DNA of 64,000 nucleotides, taken from contig CAVQPS010000009.1 in the NCBI GenBank assembly GCA_963714795.1, positions 496,001 through 560,000 of the forward strand, in the 5' to 3' direction. Made by a program: the position numbers and the translations under genes. Origin of the DNA: DATIXJ01 sp963714795 (GTDB lineage: Bacteria; Bacteroidota; Ignavibacteria; UBA10030; SZUA-254). The notes beneath the pieces were generated by a model. The model was not told where the DNA came from and searched no databases. It saw only the letters and a list, made by a program, of their open reading frames with translations. Below are positions 8,029-15,987 of the stretch, piece after piece (within the stretch, counting starts at the first letter, position 1; each line of letters begins with the position of its first letter).

Positions 8029-9141
8029 TTATCGCCGTGAAGATTTTTTTTGAGGAATCCCTTTTGCTTTGCGCGCTTTCTGATATCCCGGTTTGATAAC
8101 ATTGTAAATGAGATCGATCCGTTTTTTGTACGGAACGAACGCGCTCTTCATGGCATTGATCGTCAATTTTTCCAGGTCGTCAAATGAAAGTTTGAAAACG
8201 TCGTGCGCTATTTTCAGTTCCTTCGTCATCGTGGTATTGCTCATCAGCCGGTCATCGGTATTGAGTGTTACTCTGAATTTATACCGGTGTAAAATTCCGA
8301 ACGGATGATCTTTAATGTGTTTCACGGCACCGGTATCGACATTGCTCGTCAAACAGATTTCGAGAGGTATTCGTTTGTCCAGAATATATTGCGCAAGATA
8401 GCCCATGCTGAGAATTTGTGTGGGATGAGTATCGGAAATTTTCAGATCTTCAATTAAACGCGTGGCATGTCCGATGCGATGAGCGCCGCACCATTGGATC
8501 GCTTGCCAGATCGATTCCTTGCCGAATGCTTCCCCGGCATGAATCGTAATGTTAAAATTTTCTCGCTGGATATAATGAAACGCATCGACATGTTTCTTGG
8601 GTGGATAGCCGCCTTCTTCACCGGCAAGATCGAAACCGACCACACCGCGTTCGCGGAAATCAATCGCCAGTTCTGCCATTTCCTGAGAAAGTTTCATGTT
8701 CCGCATGGCACAAATAATCAAGCCGTATTCAACGCCGAATTTTTGCTTGCCGCGTTCAAGACCGCTGAGAACCGCAGTGACGATTTCTTCCCAATGCAAT
8801 CCTTTTTCCGTATGAAAAACCGGTGCAAACCTCGTCTCGACATAGACCACACCGTCGTTATACATATCTTCCATCATTTCGAAGGCAACGCGCTCAAGCG
8901 CTTCTTCGGTCTGCATCACGGCGCAGGTATGTGCAAATCCTTCGAGGTACAAAGGCAGACTGCCCCGTTTTGCCCCGCGCTGAAACCACGCGCTCAGCTT
9001 GTCCGGATTGTTTGTCGGTAATTTTTTATAGCCGATTTCTTTTGCGAGATCGATGACGGTTTGCGGCCGCAATCCGCCGTCGAGATGATCGTGAAGAAGG
9101 ACTTTCGGCAACGTTCGTATAAAATTTTCAGTGAGCTTCAT
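8029..9141 (-). CDS. add: adenosine deaminase
   Basis: The 370-residue protein is of the usual adenosine deaminase length and carries the zinc and catalytic residues: LLHDHLDGG (the two metal histidines), ITIHAGE (metal His and the proton-shuttling Glu), RIGHATR (His), and TLNTDDRL (the two aspartates). It hydrolyses adenosine or deoxyadenosine to inosine and ammonia in the cytoplasm for purine salvage. A close paralogue family (adenine or aminofutalosine deaminase) shares these motifs; the LTSNVDTG block favours the adenosine type but does not prove it. Followed on the same strand by a small lipoprotein gene; histidine ammonia-lyase lies upstream, also on this strand. Confidence 0.85.
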   Translation of the reverse strand: MKLTENFIRTLPKVLLHDHLDGGLRPQTVIDLAKEIGYKKLPTNNPDKLSAWFQRGAKRGSLPLYLEGFAHTCAVMQTEEALERVAFEMMEDMYNDGVVYVETRFAPVFHTEKGLHWEEIVTAVLSGLERGKQKFGVEYGLIICAMRNMKLSQEMAELAIDFRERGVVGFDLAGEEGGYPPKKHVDAFHYIQRENFNITIHAGEAFGKESIWQAIQWCGAHRIGHATRLIEDLKISDTHPTQILSMGYLAQYILDKRIPLEICLTSNVDTGAVKHIKDHPFGILHRYKFRVTLNTDDRLMSNTTMTKELKIAHDVFKLSFDDLEKLTINAMKSAFVPYKKRIDLIYNVIKPGYQKARKAKGIPQKKSSRR

Positions 9142-9204
9142 AAGGGATCGTATAATTATTTGTTAAATTGATTTCGTACATGATATTGTTTTTTTCAAAC
9201 TGAA

Positions 9205-10758
9205 TCATTGCAACGTTCCGATTGCTTTCTCGACGGCATCGATGATCTCGCCTTTCTTCAAAAGACGCAGAGACGTTTGGATATCGTCATGTAAAATACG
9301 ATCGGCACCAAGATGCGGCACATGTTTTCGGAAAACATCGTACGCCGTTTGCACTCCCCTGCCCGCCCGCATGATGTGCCGCGTGTTCGGATGGACACGC
9401 GAAAAATCGATTCCCTGTGCGGCAACCATGTATTCGATGGCGAGAACCGTTTGGACATTATGCAATACCTGCCATGCTTTATGCGCGCTGATCGATCCCA
9501 TGCTGTTATGATCTTCCTGATTAGCGGATGTCGGAATCGAATCGACACTTGCCGGGTGAGAAAGCACTTTATTTTCCGAAACGAGTGATGCCGCCGTGTA
9601 CTGAGCGACCATCATGCCGGAATGGAGGCCGCCGTTTTCCGTCAGGAAGCGGGGCAGTCCGCTTAATGTTCCGTTCACCATCCGTTCGATACGCCGCTCC
9701 GAAATATTCGCCAGCTCGGAAAGCGCGATGGCGAGAAAATCAAGCGCCAACGCAATCGGTTGACCGTGAAAATTTCCTCCTTCAAAGTGCGCTTTGATCT
9801 CCGGAATGATGAGTGGATTATCGTTGGCAGAATTAATTTCAGTCGTAATGGTTTTATAGACATAATCGATCGCGTCGCGGGAGGCGCCGTGGACCTGAGG
9901 AATACAGCGGATGGAATATGCATCCTGCACACGCTGATCGTCATGACGATGGGATTTTCGAATTTCACTTTTCTGCATCAACGATCGAAGATTCTTCGCG
10001 CTCGCGATTTGTCCGGCATGCGGCCGTAAATTATGAATATGCGCGTCAAAAGCCGTATCGCTTCCCTTTAATGCTTCAACACTCATTGCCGCCGCGATAT
10101 CGGCAAGCTTACACAAGAGCTTCGCTTCGTATACCGCCAGCGCGCCGATTGCCGTCATCATTTGCGTGCCGTTAACAAGCGCCAGTCCTTCTTTCGCCGC
10201 AAGTTTCAACGGCTTCAGGCCGATTCGCTTGAGGGCAATCTTCGACTCCATGATCGCGCCGCCATAGAGAACATTGCCTTTGCCGATCAGTGTAAGAACC
10301 AAATGTGCCAGTGGCGCGAGATCACCGCTTGAGCCGACAGACCCGCGCGACGGAACGATCGGTATAATCCCCGCATTAAAAACCGTCCGGAAAAATTCCA
10401 TCGTTTCCGGACGAATGCCGGAATATCCCTTGGCCAAAGCATTCATGCGAAGCACCATCATGGCGCGAACAACCTGATGGGACAGCGGTTCGCCCGTGCC
10501 TGCCGCATGACTGACAATCAAATTTTCCTGAAGTTGCTCAAGGTGTTCCTTGCTTATTTTAACATTGCTGAATTCGCCAAAGCCGGTCGTCACCCCGTAA
10601 ATCGTCTCGCCTCGTCGAATCCAATCCTCGACAACGCGTCGTGATTGTTTCATCTTTCCCACTGCTGCCGGAAGAAATGAAATGTTCGATGAGCCAACTG
10701 CAGCGTGATACAGATCGGGAATTGTTAGCGAATTCCCATCAAGTCGAAGTGTTTTCAT
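9205..10758 (-). CDS. hutH: histidine ammonia-lyase
   Basis: The product is 517 residues, close to known HutH. It converts L-histidine to urocanate and ammonia using an MIO cofactor made from an internal Xaa-Ser-Gly. The cofactor triplet is at residues 143-145 in GSVGSSGDLAPLAH, with Ser in the first place instead of the usual Ala. Tyr54 (IYGVTTGFG) and the NQEDHNSMG block are present. The selectivity pair is Ser83-His84 (VSHAAG), as in histidine lyases rather than tyrosine or phenylalanine lyases. No hutU, hutI or hutG is in the window, so the pathway is either elsewhere or incomplete. Divergent from the receiver/kinase gene. Confidence 0.85.
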   Translation of the reverse strand: MKTLRLDGNSLTIPDLYHAAVGSSNISFLPAAVGKMKQSRRVVEDWIRRGETIYGVTTGFGEFSNVKISKEHLEQLQENLIVSHAAGTGEPLSHQVVRAMMVLRMNALAKGYSGIRPETMEFFRTVFNAGIIPIVPSRGSVGSSGDLAPLAHLVLTLIGKGNVLYGGAIMESKIALKRIGLKPLKLAAKEGLALVNGTQMMTAIGALAVYEAKLLCKLADIAAAMSVEALKGSDTAFDAHIHNLRPHAGQIASAKNLRSLMQKSEIRKSHRHDDQRVQDAYSIRCIPQVHGASRDAIDYVYKTITTEINSANDNPLIIPEIKAHFEGGNFHGQPIALALDFLAIALSELANISERRIERMVNGTLSGLPRFLTENGGLHSGMMVAQYTAASLVSENKVLSHPASVDSIPTSANQEDHNSMGSISAHKAWQVLHNVQTVLAIEYMVAAQGIDFSRVHPNTRHIMRAGRGVQTAYDVFRKHVPHLGADRILHDDIQTSLRLLKKGEIIDAVEKAIGTLQ

Positions 10759-10962
10759 AGAAAAAATCGTTTAAATTTTGTTGAATGTACGAAGAAGGGT
10801 CATGAAATGCAATGAACCGGTTTCTCAACATCCCTTTAACCGTTTTCGTCCCTTTACCACAAAAGAATGGGGTCGAATCAGCATACCGTATCGTCAAAAG
10901 GAAAATCACATCCCTTGTTGACTTTCATTTCTAATTTTTCTATCATATTCGCCAAACGACAA

Positions 10963-12075
10963 ATGAGCTCACAAAATGAACATATCCCACGGATTTTAAT
11001 CGTCGATGACGAAAAAATCTTCCGATCGGTGACGGCACAAACAATGGCCGAAGAAGGCTTCGAGGTTACGGAAGCGTCGAACGGCTCGGAAGCCATGACA
11101 TACATTCACGAGCAATCATTCAACATCGCATTGCTCGACATCCGTATGGAAGAATTCGACGGATTGGAAACCCTCAAATATATTCGAAAACATTCTCCCG
11201 ATACCGAATGCATGATCCTCACCGGATACGCCGAAATCGGTATTGCCCTGAGCGCTATGAAGTTCGGCGCAAGAGAATTTCTCACGAAACCGATCAGTAA
11301 CGAAGAGCTGATCCAGCGGGTCAAGTCGGTCTGGAATGCACATCTTGCCGAGATGCGTCTGAAAGACATTCAGACGCGATTTAATTCTCAAATACTGAAC
11401 GATCTGCTCACACCGCTGAACTCTATCAAACGTGCCGTCGACCATATCAGCCGTTCCGACGCGAAATCCGGTCAGGAAAAAAACGAATCGATTTTTCAAA
11501 CGATTACGACAACGATCGGCAATATGGAAACGATGCTGAACAATATGATCGATCTTACGATGTACGAAGCGGATCGTGTCGGTATCGAGCGTGTCCCGAC
11601 GAACTTTGATGAACTGGTGCCTGCAGTGTGCACTCTATATAATTCCCGCATCACGGAACAGAACATCAACCTCAAAGTCGATATCTCTCCGGAAATTTCT
11701 ACGATTGAAGTCGATCCGGAAAAAATTCAACGCGTTATGAAACACTTGATCGAAAATGCTTTGGATCATACGCCCCGGGGCGGTTCCATTATCATCCAGG
11801 TTTCTCCCACTTCTCAAATTTGCAACGGCAAGATGACGGAATGTGTCGAGGTTTCCATTACGGACTCCCGCGCCCAAGTACTGAAAGGAGAGCTTCTTTT
11901 AGTATTTGATAAATACAAAGATGTGCTCACACACCGTCACACCGATACTTCTGTAAACGGATTACGACTTCCCATTTGCAAAAGCATCATTGAAGCCCAT
12001 AACGGAACAATTTCTGCGGAATCCGAAGAAGGCAAGGGGTGCAAGTTCATGTTCTGTATCCCGCTCGAGCAATAA
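10963..12075 (+). CDS. response regulator with degenerate histidine-kinase domain
   Basis: Two parts are visible. Residues 8-122 are a CheY-like receiver with intact acidic pair (VDDEK), phosphoacceptor Asp59 (LLDIRM), Thr87 (ILTGY) and Lys109 (FLTKP). Residues about 130-370 look like a HisKA-HATPase_c kinase, but the H-box histidine is replaced by Asn146 (LNDLLTPLNSI instead of SHELRTPL) and the DxGxG loop reads TDSRAQ. The N-box (HLIENALDHTPRGG) and the C-terminal glycine-type block (GLRLPICKSIIEAHNG) remain. Autophosphorylation is therefore unlikely, and the kinase half may bind ATP or a partner. ATG 10963 was preferred to 10867, because the extra 32 residues are unlike receiver N-termini. 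No cognate kinase lies nearby. Confidence 0.8.
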   Translation: MSSQNEHIPRILIVDDEKIFRSVTAQTMAEEGFEVTEASNGSEAMTYIHEQSFNIALLDIRMEEFDGLETLKYIRKHSPDTECMILTGYAEIGIALSAMKFGAREFLTKPISNEELIQRVKSVWNAHLAEMRLKDIQTRFNSQILNDLLTPLNSIKRAVDHISRSDAKSGQEKNESIFQTITTTIGNMETMLNNMIDLTMYEADRVGIERVPTNFDELVPAVCTLYNSRITEQNINLKVDISPEISTIEVDPEKIQRVMKHLIENALDHTPRGGSIIIQVSPTSQICNGKMTECVEVSITDSRAQVLKGELLLVFDKYKDVLTHRHTDTSVNGLRLPICKSIIEAHNGTISAESEEGKGCKFMFCIPLEQ

Positions 12076-12096
12076 ATGAAATTTGCATCACACCGG

Positions 12097-12125
12097 TTGA
12101 TACTCTGATTTTCATTCCGTATCTT
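12097..12125 (+). promoter_or_regulatory. promoter of lipoprotein gene 12171
   Basis: TTGATA, 17 bp, TATCTT; predicted transcription start near 12132, about 39 nt before the start codon and its AAGGAG site. Confidence 0.45.
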
Positions 12126-12170
12126 TAACCCCATTAATCAATACTTCTTTCATCATACAAGGAGCCGGGC

Positions 12171-12932
12171 ATGCGGCATTTCTCCATTGCCACCGTTAGC
12201 ATTGTTACATTGTTCTTTTCACTTATTTCTTTCAACTGTAAGAGTGATAGCGGCACAACAAATCCACCAACAACGGTAACGCCGATCACCGATAATCTTT
12301 TTCCACTCGTTGCAGGAAACTCTTTTGAATATACCGGTTACTTGGTTGATACAAACTCCGTCAAAGGCCCTGTCCCGGGAATTCCCGCCGGAGCGTTTAG
12401 TGCAACATGGACGCTGGTTTACGATGGGGGGAATATTTGGCATTTTCAGGATTCTACCACGGTCAACGGAGTGACCAAAGCAAAAAAACTTTACATAAGA
12501 AAAGATTCTACAACAGGAGATTTCGCTTTTTTGCAAACACTCGGACCGTTCTATCGGGCAATTCATGCTACGTATACTGACACGGCGTTATGGGTAACCG
12601 TTGCACGACCGAGCTTTGGAATGAATAACCCATGGCTCGCATTTGATACCACCGTCAACGGACAAGTCAACGGAATTTCCGCCGCGATACATTTCCAAAT
12701 TTTCGGCATCATCGAGGCACGGGAAATCATAACAGACAGTTCATCCTTACACGCGCAATATAATACGTATCGCATTCGAACCTACCGAACGATCAGCGTC
12801 GGGCCGATTTCCATTTCAACCACGTCCGCATATCTCTGGCTCGCGGCAGATATCGGGCCTGTGCAAGTTGATATCGCCGGCGACCCGGAAAATTATGGGG
12901 TTTTCTGCGTGTTAAAAAATAAAAACTTCTAA
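12171..12932 (+). CDS. hypothetical secreted lipoprotein
   Basis: A 253-residue protein with an N-terminal signal segment and a cysteine at residue 23 (SFNCKSDSG) in a lipobox-like place, then a Thr/Pro-rich linker. The mature part has many aromatic and beta-type residues and no motif I know. AAGGAG at 12159-12164 sits 6 nt before ATG and fixes the start. It lies 44 bp upstream of a TonB-dependent receptor on the same strand and could be its surface partner, but receptor partners of this size are not diagnostic. Confidence 0.7.
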   Translation: MRHFSIATVSIVTLFFSLISFNCKSDSGTTNPPTTVTPITDNLFPLVAGNSFEYTGYLVDTNSVKGPVPGIPAGAFSATWTLVYDGGNIWHFQDSTTVNGVTKAKKLYIRKDSTTGDFAFLQTLGPFYRAIHATYTDTALWVTVARPSFGMNNPWLAFDTTVNGQVNGISAAIHFQIFGIIEAREIITDSSSLHAQYNTYRIRTYRTISVGPISISTTSAYLWLAADIGPVQVDIAGDPENYGVFCVLKNKNF

Positions 12933-12976
12933 TAATTTCAACCATCACGATTTCTATCGTTCTTATCATTTCGAAC

Positions 12977-15196
12977 ATGGCATCTTTGTGCCGTCATATC
13001 GTTGTTGGATTGGCTTTTATATTCGGCATTGGTATTTTTTTCTCACCGGAATATCTTACCGCGGGACAAACAGGAAATATCAAAGGAACGGTAGTCGATA
13101 AAAGGACCGGTGATGCGTTACCGTTCGTCAATATTGTTTTGAAAGGAACATCGCTCGGAACAGCAAGTGACGACCGGGGGACATTTATCATTACAAACAT
13201 TCCTGCGGGTACATATACTCTTACGGCATCGCTCATCGGATACGTCGCCAAAGAAATTCCCGGCATTGAGGTAACTTCTGAACAAACCGAAGGACTTTCG
13301 ATCAGTCTGGAAGATGAATCTGTTCCGCTGAGAGATATGACGGTCTATGGTGCATCCATGAAAGAAGAGCGCGTCACGGAAGCTCCCGCTGCCGTTACGG
13401 TACTCGACCAGGCCGATATTCAACTGAACAGCATTTCGGGGCAGTTGCCGAAAATGCTGGAGACACAGCCCGGCATCGATATTGCTCAAAACGGTTTATT
13501 CGATTTTAACATAAACACGCGCGGCTTCAATAGTTCTCTGACACGCCGCATGCTTGTCCTTCTCGATGGACGCGATCTGTCGATTGTCTTCCTCGGCGCG
13601 CAGGAATGGAACGGGTTGTCGATTCCTGTCGAAGATCTTGGACGATTAGAATTGATCCGTGGTCCCGGTTCGGCGCTCTATGGCGCCAACGCATTTAACG
13701 GCGTTATCAATATTACAACACCATCCCCCAAACAAATCCTTGGAACAAAAATCACGCTCGCAGGCGGTGAATTGAATTCATTCCGCGGTGATATCCGTTA
13801 TGCGGGCATGGACGGTTCGTGGAGTTATAAAATCAATGTCGGCAGGTTCCAGGGCGATACCTGGAGCGAATCACGCGTTTCCAGTCTTGAATATGCCGGA
13901 TTGACCGGATTAAATAAAGAAGTAGTTCCCATCAATAACGATAAAGTCGGGACGAGCTACGGATCGGCTCGCATCGATTACGATTTTGCCGACAGCGCGA
14001 CGGCAACATTCGAAGGCGGGCTCAGCCAGGTGGAAAATGAAATATATATTACCGGCATCGGTAGAATTCAGGTTCGCCGCGCACTGAAACCGTGGGGACG
14101 GTTGAATTACACCAACCAACATCTGACCGTCGAAATCTGGGCAAGCGGTCGCGATTCCCAGGATCCTCAGATTTCACTTGCAACCGGATTGCCACTGTAC
14201 GAACAATCCCTCAACACGCAGGGTAACGTTCAGTACCGCTTCACCGAACTTGACGATAAACTCACATTCATCAGCGGGCTATCGTACCGGTATCAAACAA
14301 TCGACACAAAACAATCGCTCATGCTCGATGATCACAACGACAATATGTCCGGAGTATACGGTCAGATCGAATACAAAATCCTCCCGGGATTAAAAGGAAT
14401 TACCGCTGTCCGCTGGGACCGCAGTACATTGCAGACAAGTCAAGTTTCACCGAAAGCGGCAATTGTCTGGACACCATTCCCTGACCATACGTTCCGCGTT
14501 ACCTACAACCAGGCATTTCAGTCGCCGAATTATTCGGAATTGTTTCTCCACATCCGGGACCCCATCACGCATTTCTCCTATTTTGGAAACGACAATTTGA
14601 TTTCTGAAAAAATCGAAGGGTGGGAATTCGGCTACAAAGGTATTTTCAGTAATAATGCCTTCATAACGTTTGATACCTATTACAATCAGCTTCACGATTT
14701 CATCACCGATCTGTCGCAGGGTGTTAATCCGCAATACACAACGACCGATAGCGTGATTTTTTCTTATGGCAATGCCGGCAAGGTTACGGAATCCGGTTTT
14801 GAACTCGGTACAAATTATTTTCTTTCCGATGAATGGGAATTGAATGCCAATTATTCTCTGTTTGATTTTACCATTGCAGAACAAAACGAGAAAGACCCCC
14901 TGGTTCCCAACGCTCCACAATACAAACTGAACGGCGGATTAACGTACAGGAGCCGGAATGGTTATGATATTGATTTCACCGTAAAGTATGTTCCGTCCTT
15001 CGATTGGTCGGCCGGCATATATCAGGGACGCATTCTTGCTTACACATTATTGAATCTTGCGGCGAGCTATCAAATCAGTTCTCACATTCAGTTCGGATGT
15101 AACGTCTCAAATCTTCTCGACCGTATTCACTACGAGATCATGGGTGGCTCATTATTGGGCAGGCGCGCAATCGCTTCGGTAACGACAACATTTTGA
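12977..15196 (+). CDS. TonB-dependent outer-membrane receptor
   Basis: The 739-residue protein has a signal peptide (to about residue 29), a carboxypeptidase-regulatory-like beta-sandwich domain (about residues 34-115, GTVVDKRTGDALPFVNIVLKG), a TonB box-like/plug region (VTVLDQADIQLNSISGQLPKMLETQPGI, GFNSSLTRRMLVLLDGR, RLELIRGPGSALYGANAFNGVINI) and a C-terminal beta-barrel ending in aromatic Phe. This layout is typical of Bacteroidetes/Chlorobi receptors importing siderophores, vitamins or oligomers with energy from TonB-ExbBD; the substrate is unknown. A terminator hairpin follows at 15253-15289. Confidence 0.9.
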   Translation: MASLCRHIVVGLAFIFGIGIFFSPEYLTAGQTGNIKGTVVDKRTGDALPFVNIVLKGTSLGTASDDRGTFIITNIPAGTYTLTASLIGYVAKEIPGIEVTSEQTEGLSISLEDESVPLRDMTVYGASMKEERVTEAPAAVTVLDQADIQLNSISGQLPKMLETQPGIDIAQNGLFDFNINTRGFNSSLTRRMLVLLDGRDLSIVFLGAQEWNGLSIPVEDLGRLELIRGPGSALYGANAFNGVINITTPSPKQILGTKITLAGGELNSFRGDIRYAGMDGSWSYKINVGRFQGDTWSESRVSSLEYAGLTGLNKEVVPINNDKVGTSYGSARIDYDFADSATATFEGGLSQVENEIYITGIGRIQVRRALKPWGRLNYTNQHLTVEIWASGRDSQDPQISLATGLPLYEQSLNTQGNVQYRFTELDDKLTFISGLSYRYQTIDTKQSLMLDDHNDNMSGVYGQIEYKILPGLKGITAVRWDRSTLQTSQVSPKAAIVWTPFPDHTFRVTYNQAFQSPNYSELFLHIRDPITHFSYFGNDNLISEKIEGWEFGYKGIFSNNAFITFDTYYNQLHDFITDLSQGVNPQYTTTDSVIFSYGNAGKVTESGFELGTNYFLSDEWELNANYSLFDFTIAEQNEKDPLVPNAPQYKLNGGLTYRSRNGYDIDFTVKYVPSFDWSAGIYQGRILAYTLLNLAASYQISSHIQFGCNVSNLLDRIHYEIMGGSLLGRRAIASVTTTF

Positions 15197-15252
15197 ATTT
15201 TCACGATCATTTCTTTTTCCGGCAATCACCAATTGTCGGCAAACAACAATAA

Positions 15253-15289
15253 AAAAGCGGACCGATGTTGTTGATGTCGATCCGCTTTT
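15253..15289 (+). terminator. intrinsic terminator after TonB receptor gene
   Basis: A 9-bp stem (AAAAGCGGA / TCCGCTTTT) with a 19-nt loop that can pair further (CGA/TCG). The T-tract on the plus strand is short (TTTT); the minus strand has six T, so it could act in both directions. Confidence 0.65.
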
Positions 15290-15429
15290 ATGTATGCGGT
15301 TTGTTGCTTCACTAAAGTATACGGTAAAACCGGTCCGAAAGTTTCAAACACACAATCTGTTCTTTTTCATAAAAAATCAGTATATTTAATAGTCAAAACT
15401 GTGTTCTTTCACGATTATGGAGATATTCG

Positions 15430-15858
15430 ATGCACGATATATTGATGCAACAGATGAAAAATGAAGTTACACGCCTCGGTGTAAAAGAATTACGGACGCC
15501 CGAAGAGGTCGATGCACTTCTCACCAATCAACACGGTACAGCATTAGTGTTCGTCAATTCCGTTTGCGGATGTGCAGGCGGGATAGCGCGACCGGCGCTC
15601 GGACTGGCAGTCAAACATCACATTCAGCCCGATACGATAGCCACTGTTTTTGCGAGCAGCGACCGTGAAGCGACCATGCAGGCGCGTTCCTATTTTACCA
15701 ACATGCCGCCTTCGTCCCCGTCATTCGCTCTCTTGCGTGACGGCAAATTAGTTCACATGATTCACCGGTCCGACATAGAAATCCGCGAACCACAAGAAGT
15801 TGCCGCATTGCTGACGGAAGCTTTCGATAAATATTGTTCCGTCATTCCGAAGAATTGA
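15430..15858 (+). CDS. BrxA/BrxB-type bacilliredoxin (YphP/YqiW family)
   Basis: This 142-residue protein has the thioredoxin-like CxC active site in NSVCGCAGGIARPALGLA. Relatives in Firmicutes remove bacillithiol from mixed disulfides on proteins, and the family is common in Bacteroidetes/Chlorobi. Whether the cell makes bacillithiol cannot be told here. GGAG at 15419-15422 lies 7 nt before ATG. The stop codon at 15856-15858 overlaps the -35 box of the typA promoter. Confidence 0.85.
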   Translation: MHDILMQQMKNEVTRLGVKELRTPEEVDALLTNQHGTALVFVNSVCGCAGGIARPALGLAVKHHIQPDTIATVFASSDREATMQARSYFTNMPPSSPSFALLRDGKLVHMIHRSDIEIREPQEVAALLTEAFDKYCSVIPKN

Positions 15859-15883
15859 CTTTTGGCAGAAGCTTTTATATACA
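15855..15883 (+). promoter_or_regulatory. promoter upstream of typA
   Basis: TTGACT, 17 bp, TATACA. The -35 box overlaps the stop codon of the bacilliredoxin gene. A second candidate -10 box (TATAAT at 15913-15918) has only a weak -35. Both lie upstream of the hairpin at 15932-15966, so that hairpin would be in the typA leader. Confidence 0.5.
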
Positions 15884-15931
15884 ATAGGAATTTTGCCGAA
15901 ATATTTCTATCTTATAATACACAACAATTGA

Positions 15932-15966
15932 AAACGCCTTAAGCGATAGAGCTTGAGGCGTTTTTG
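15932..15966 (+). terminator. terminator-like hairpin in typA leader
   Basis: An 11-bp stem (ACGCCT-TAAGC / GCTTG-AGGCGT, one G-T pair) with a 6-nt loop, followed by TTTTTG. It looks like a strong intrinsic terminator and ends 22 nt before the typA start codon, overlapping the leader and close to the ribosome site. It may simply end the bacilliredoxin transcript, but the candidate promoters for typA lie upstream of it, so typA transcripts must cross it. Confidence 0.7.
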
Positions 15967-15987
15967 TTCTCAGAAAGAAGATATCAT

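Noticed and set aside
10867..10962. Upstream start for the receiver/kinase gene
   Set aside because: The extra 32 residues are not receiver-like; ATG 10963 gives a normal receiver start.
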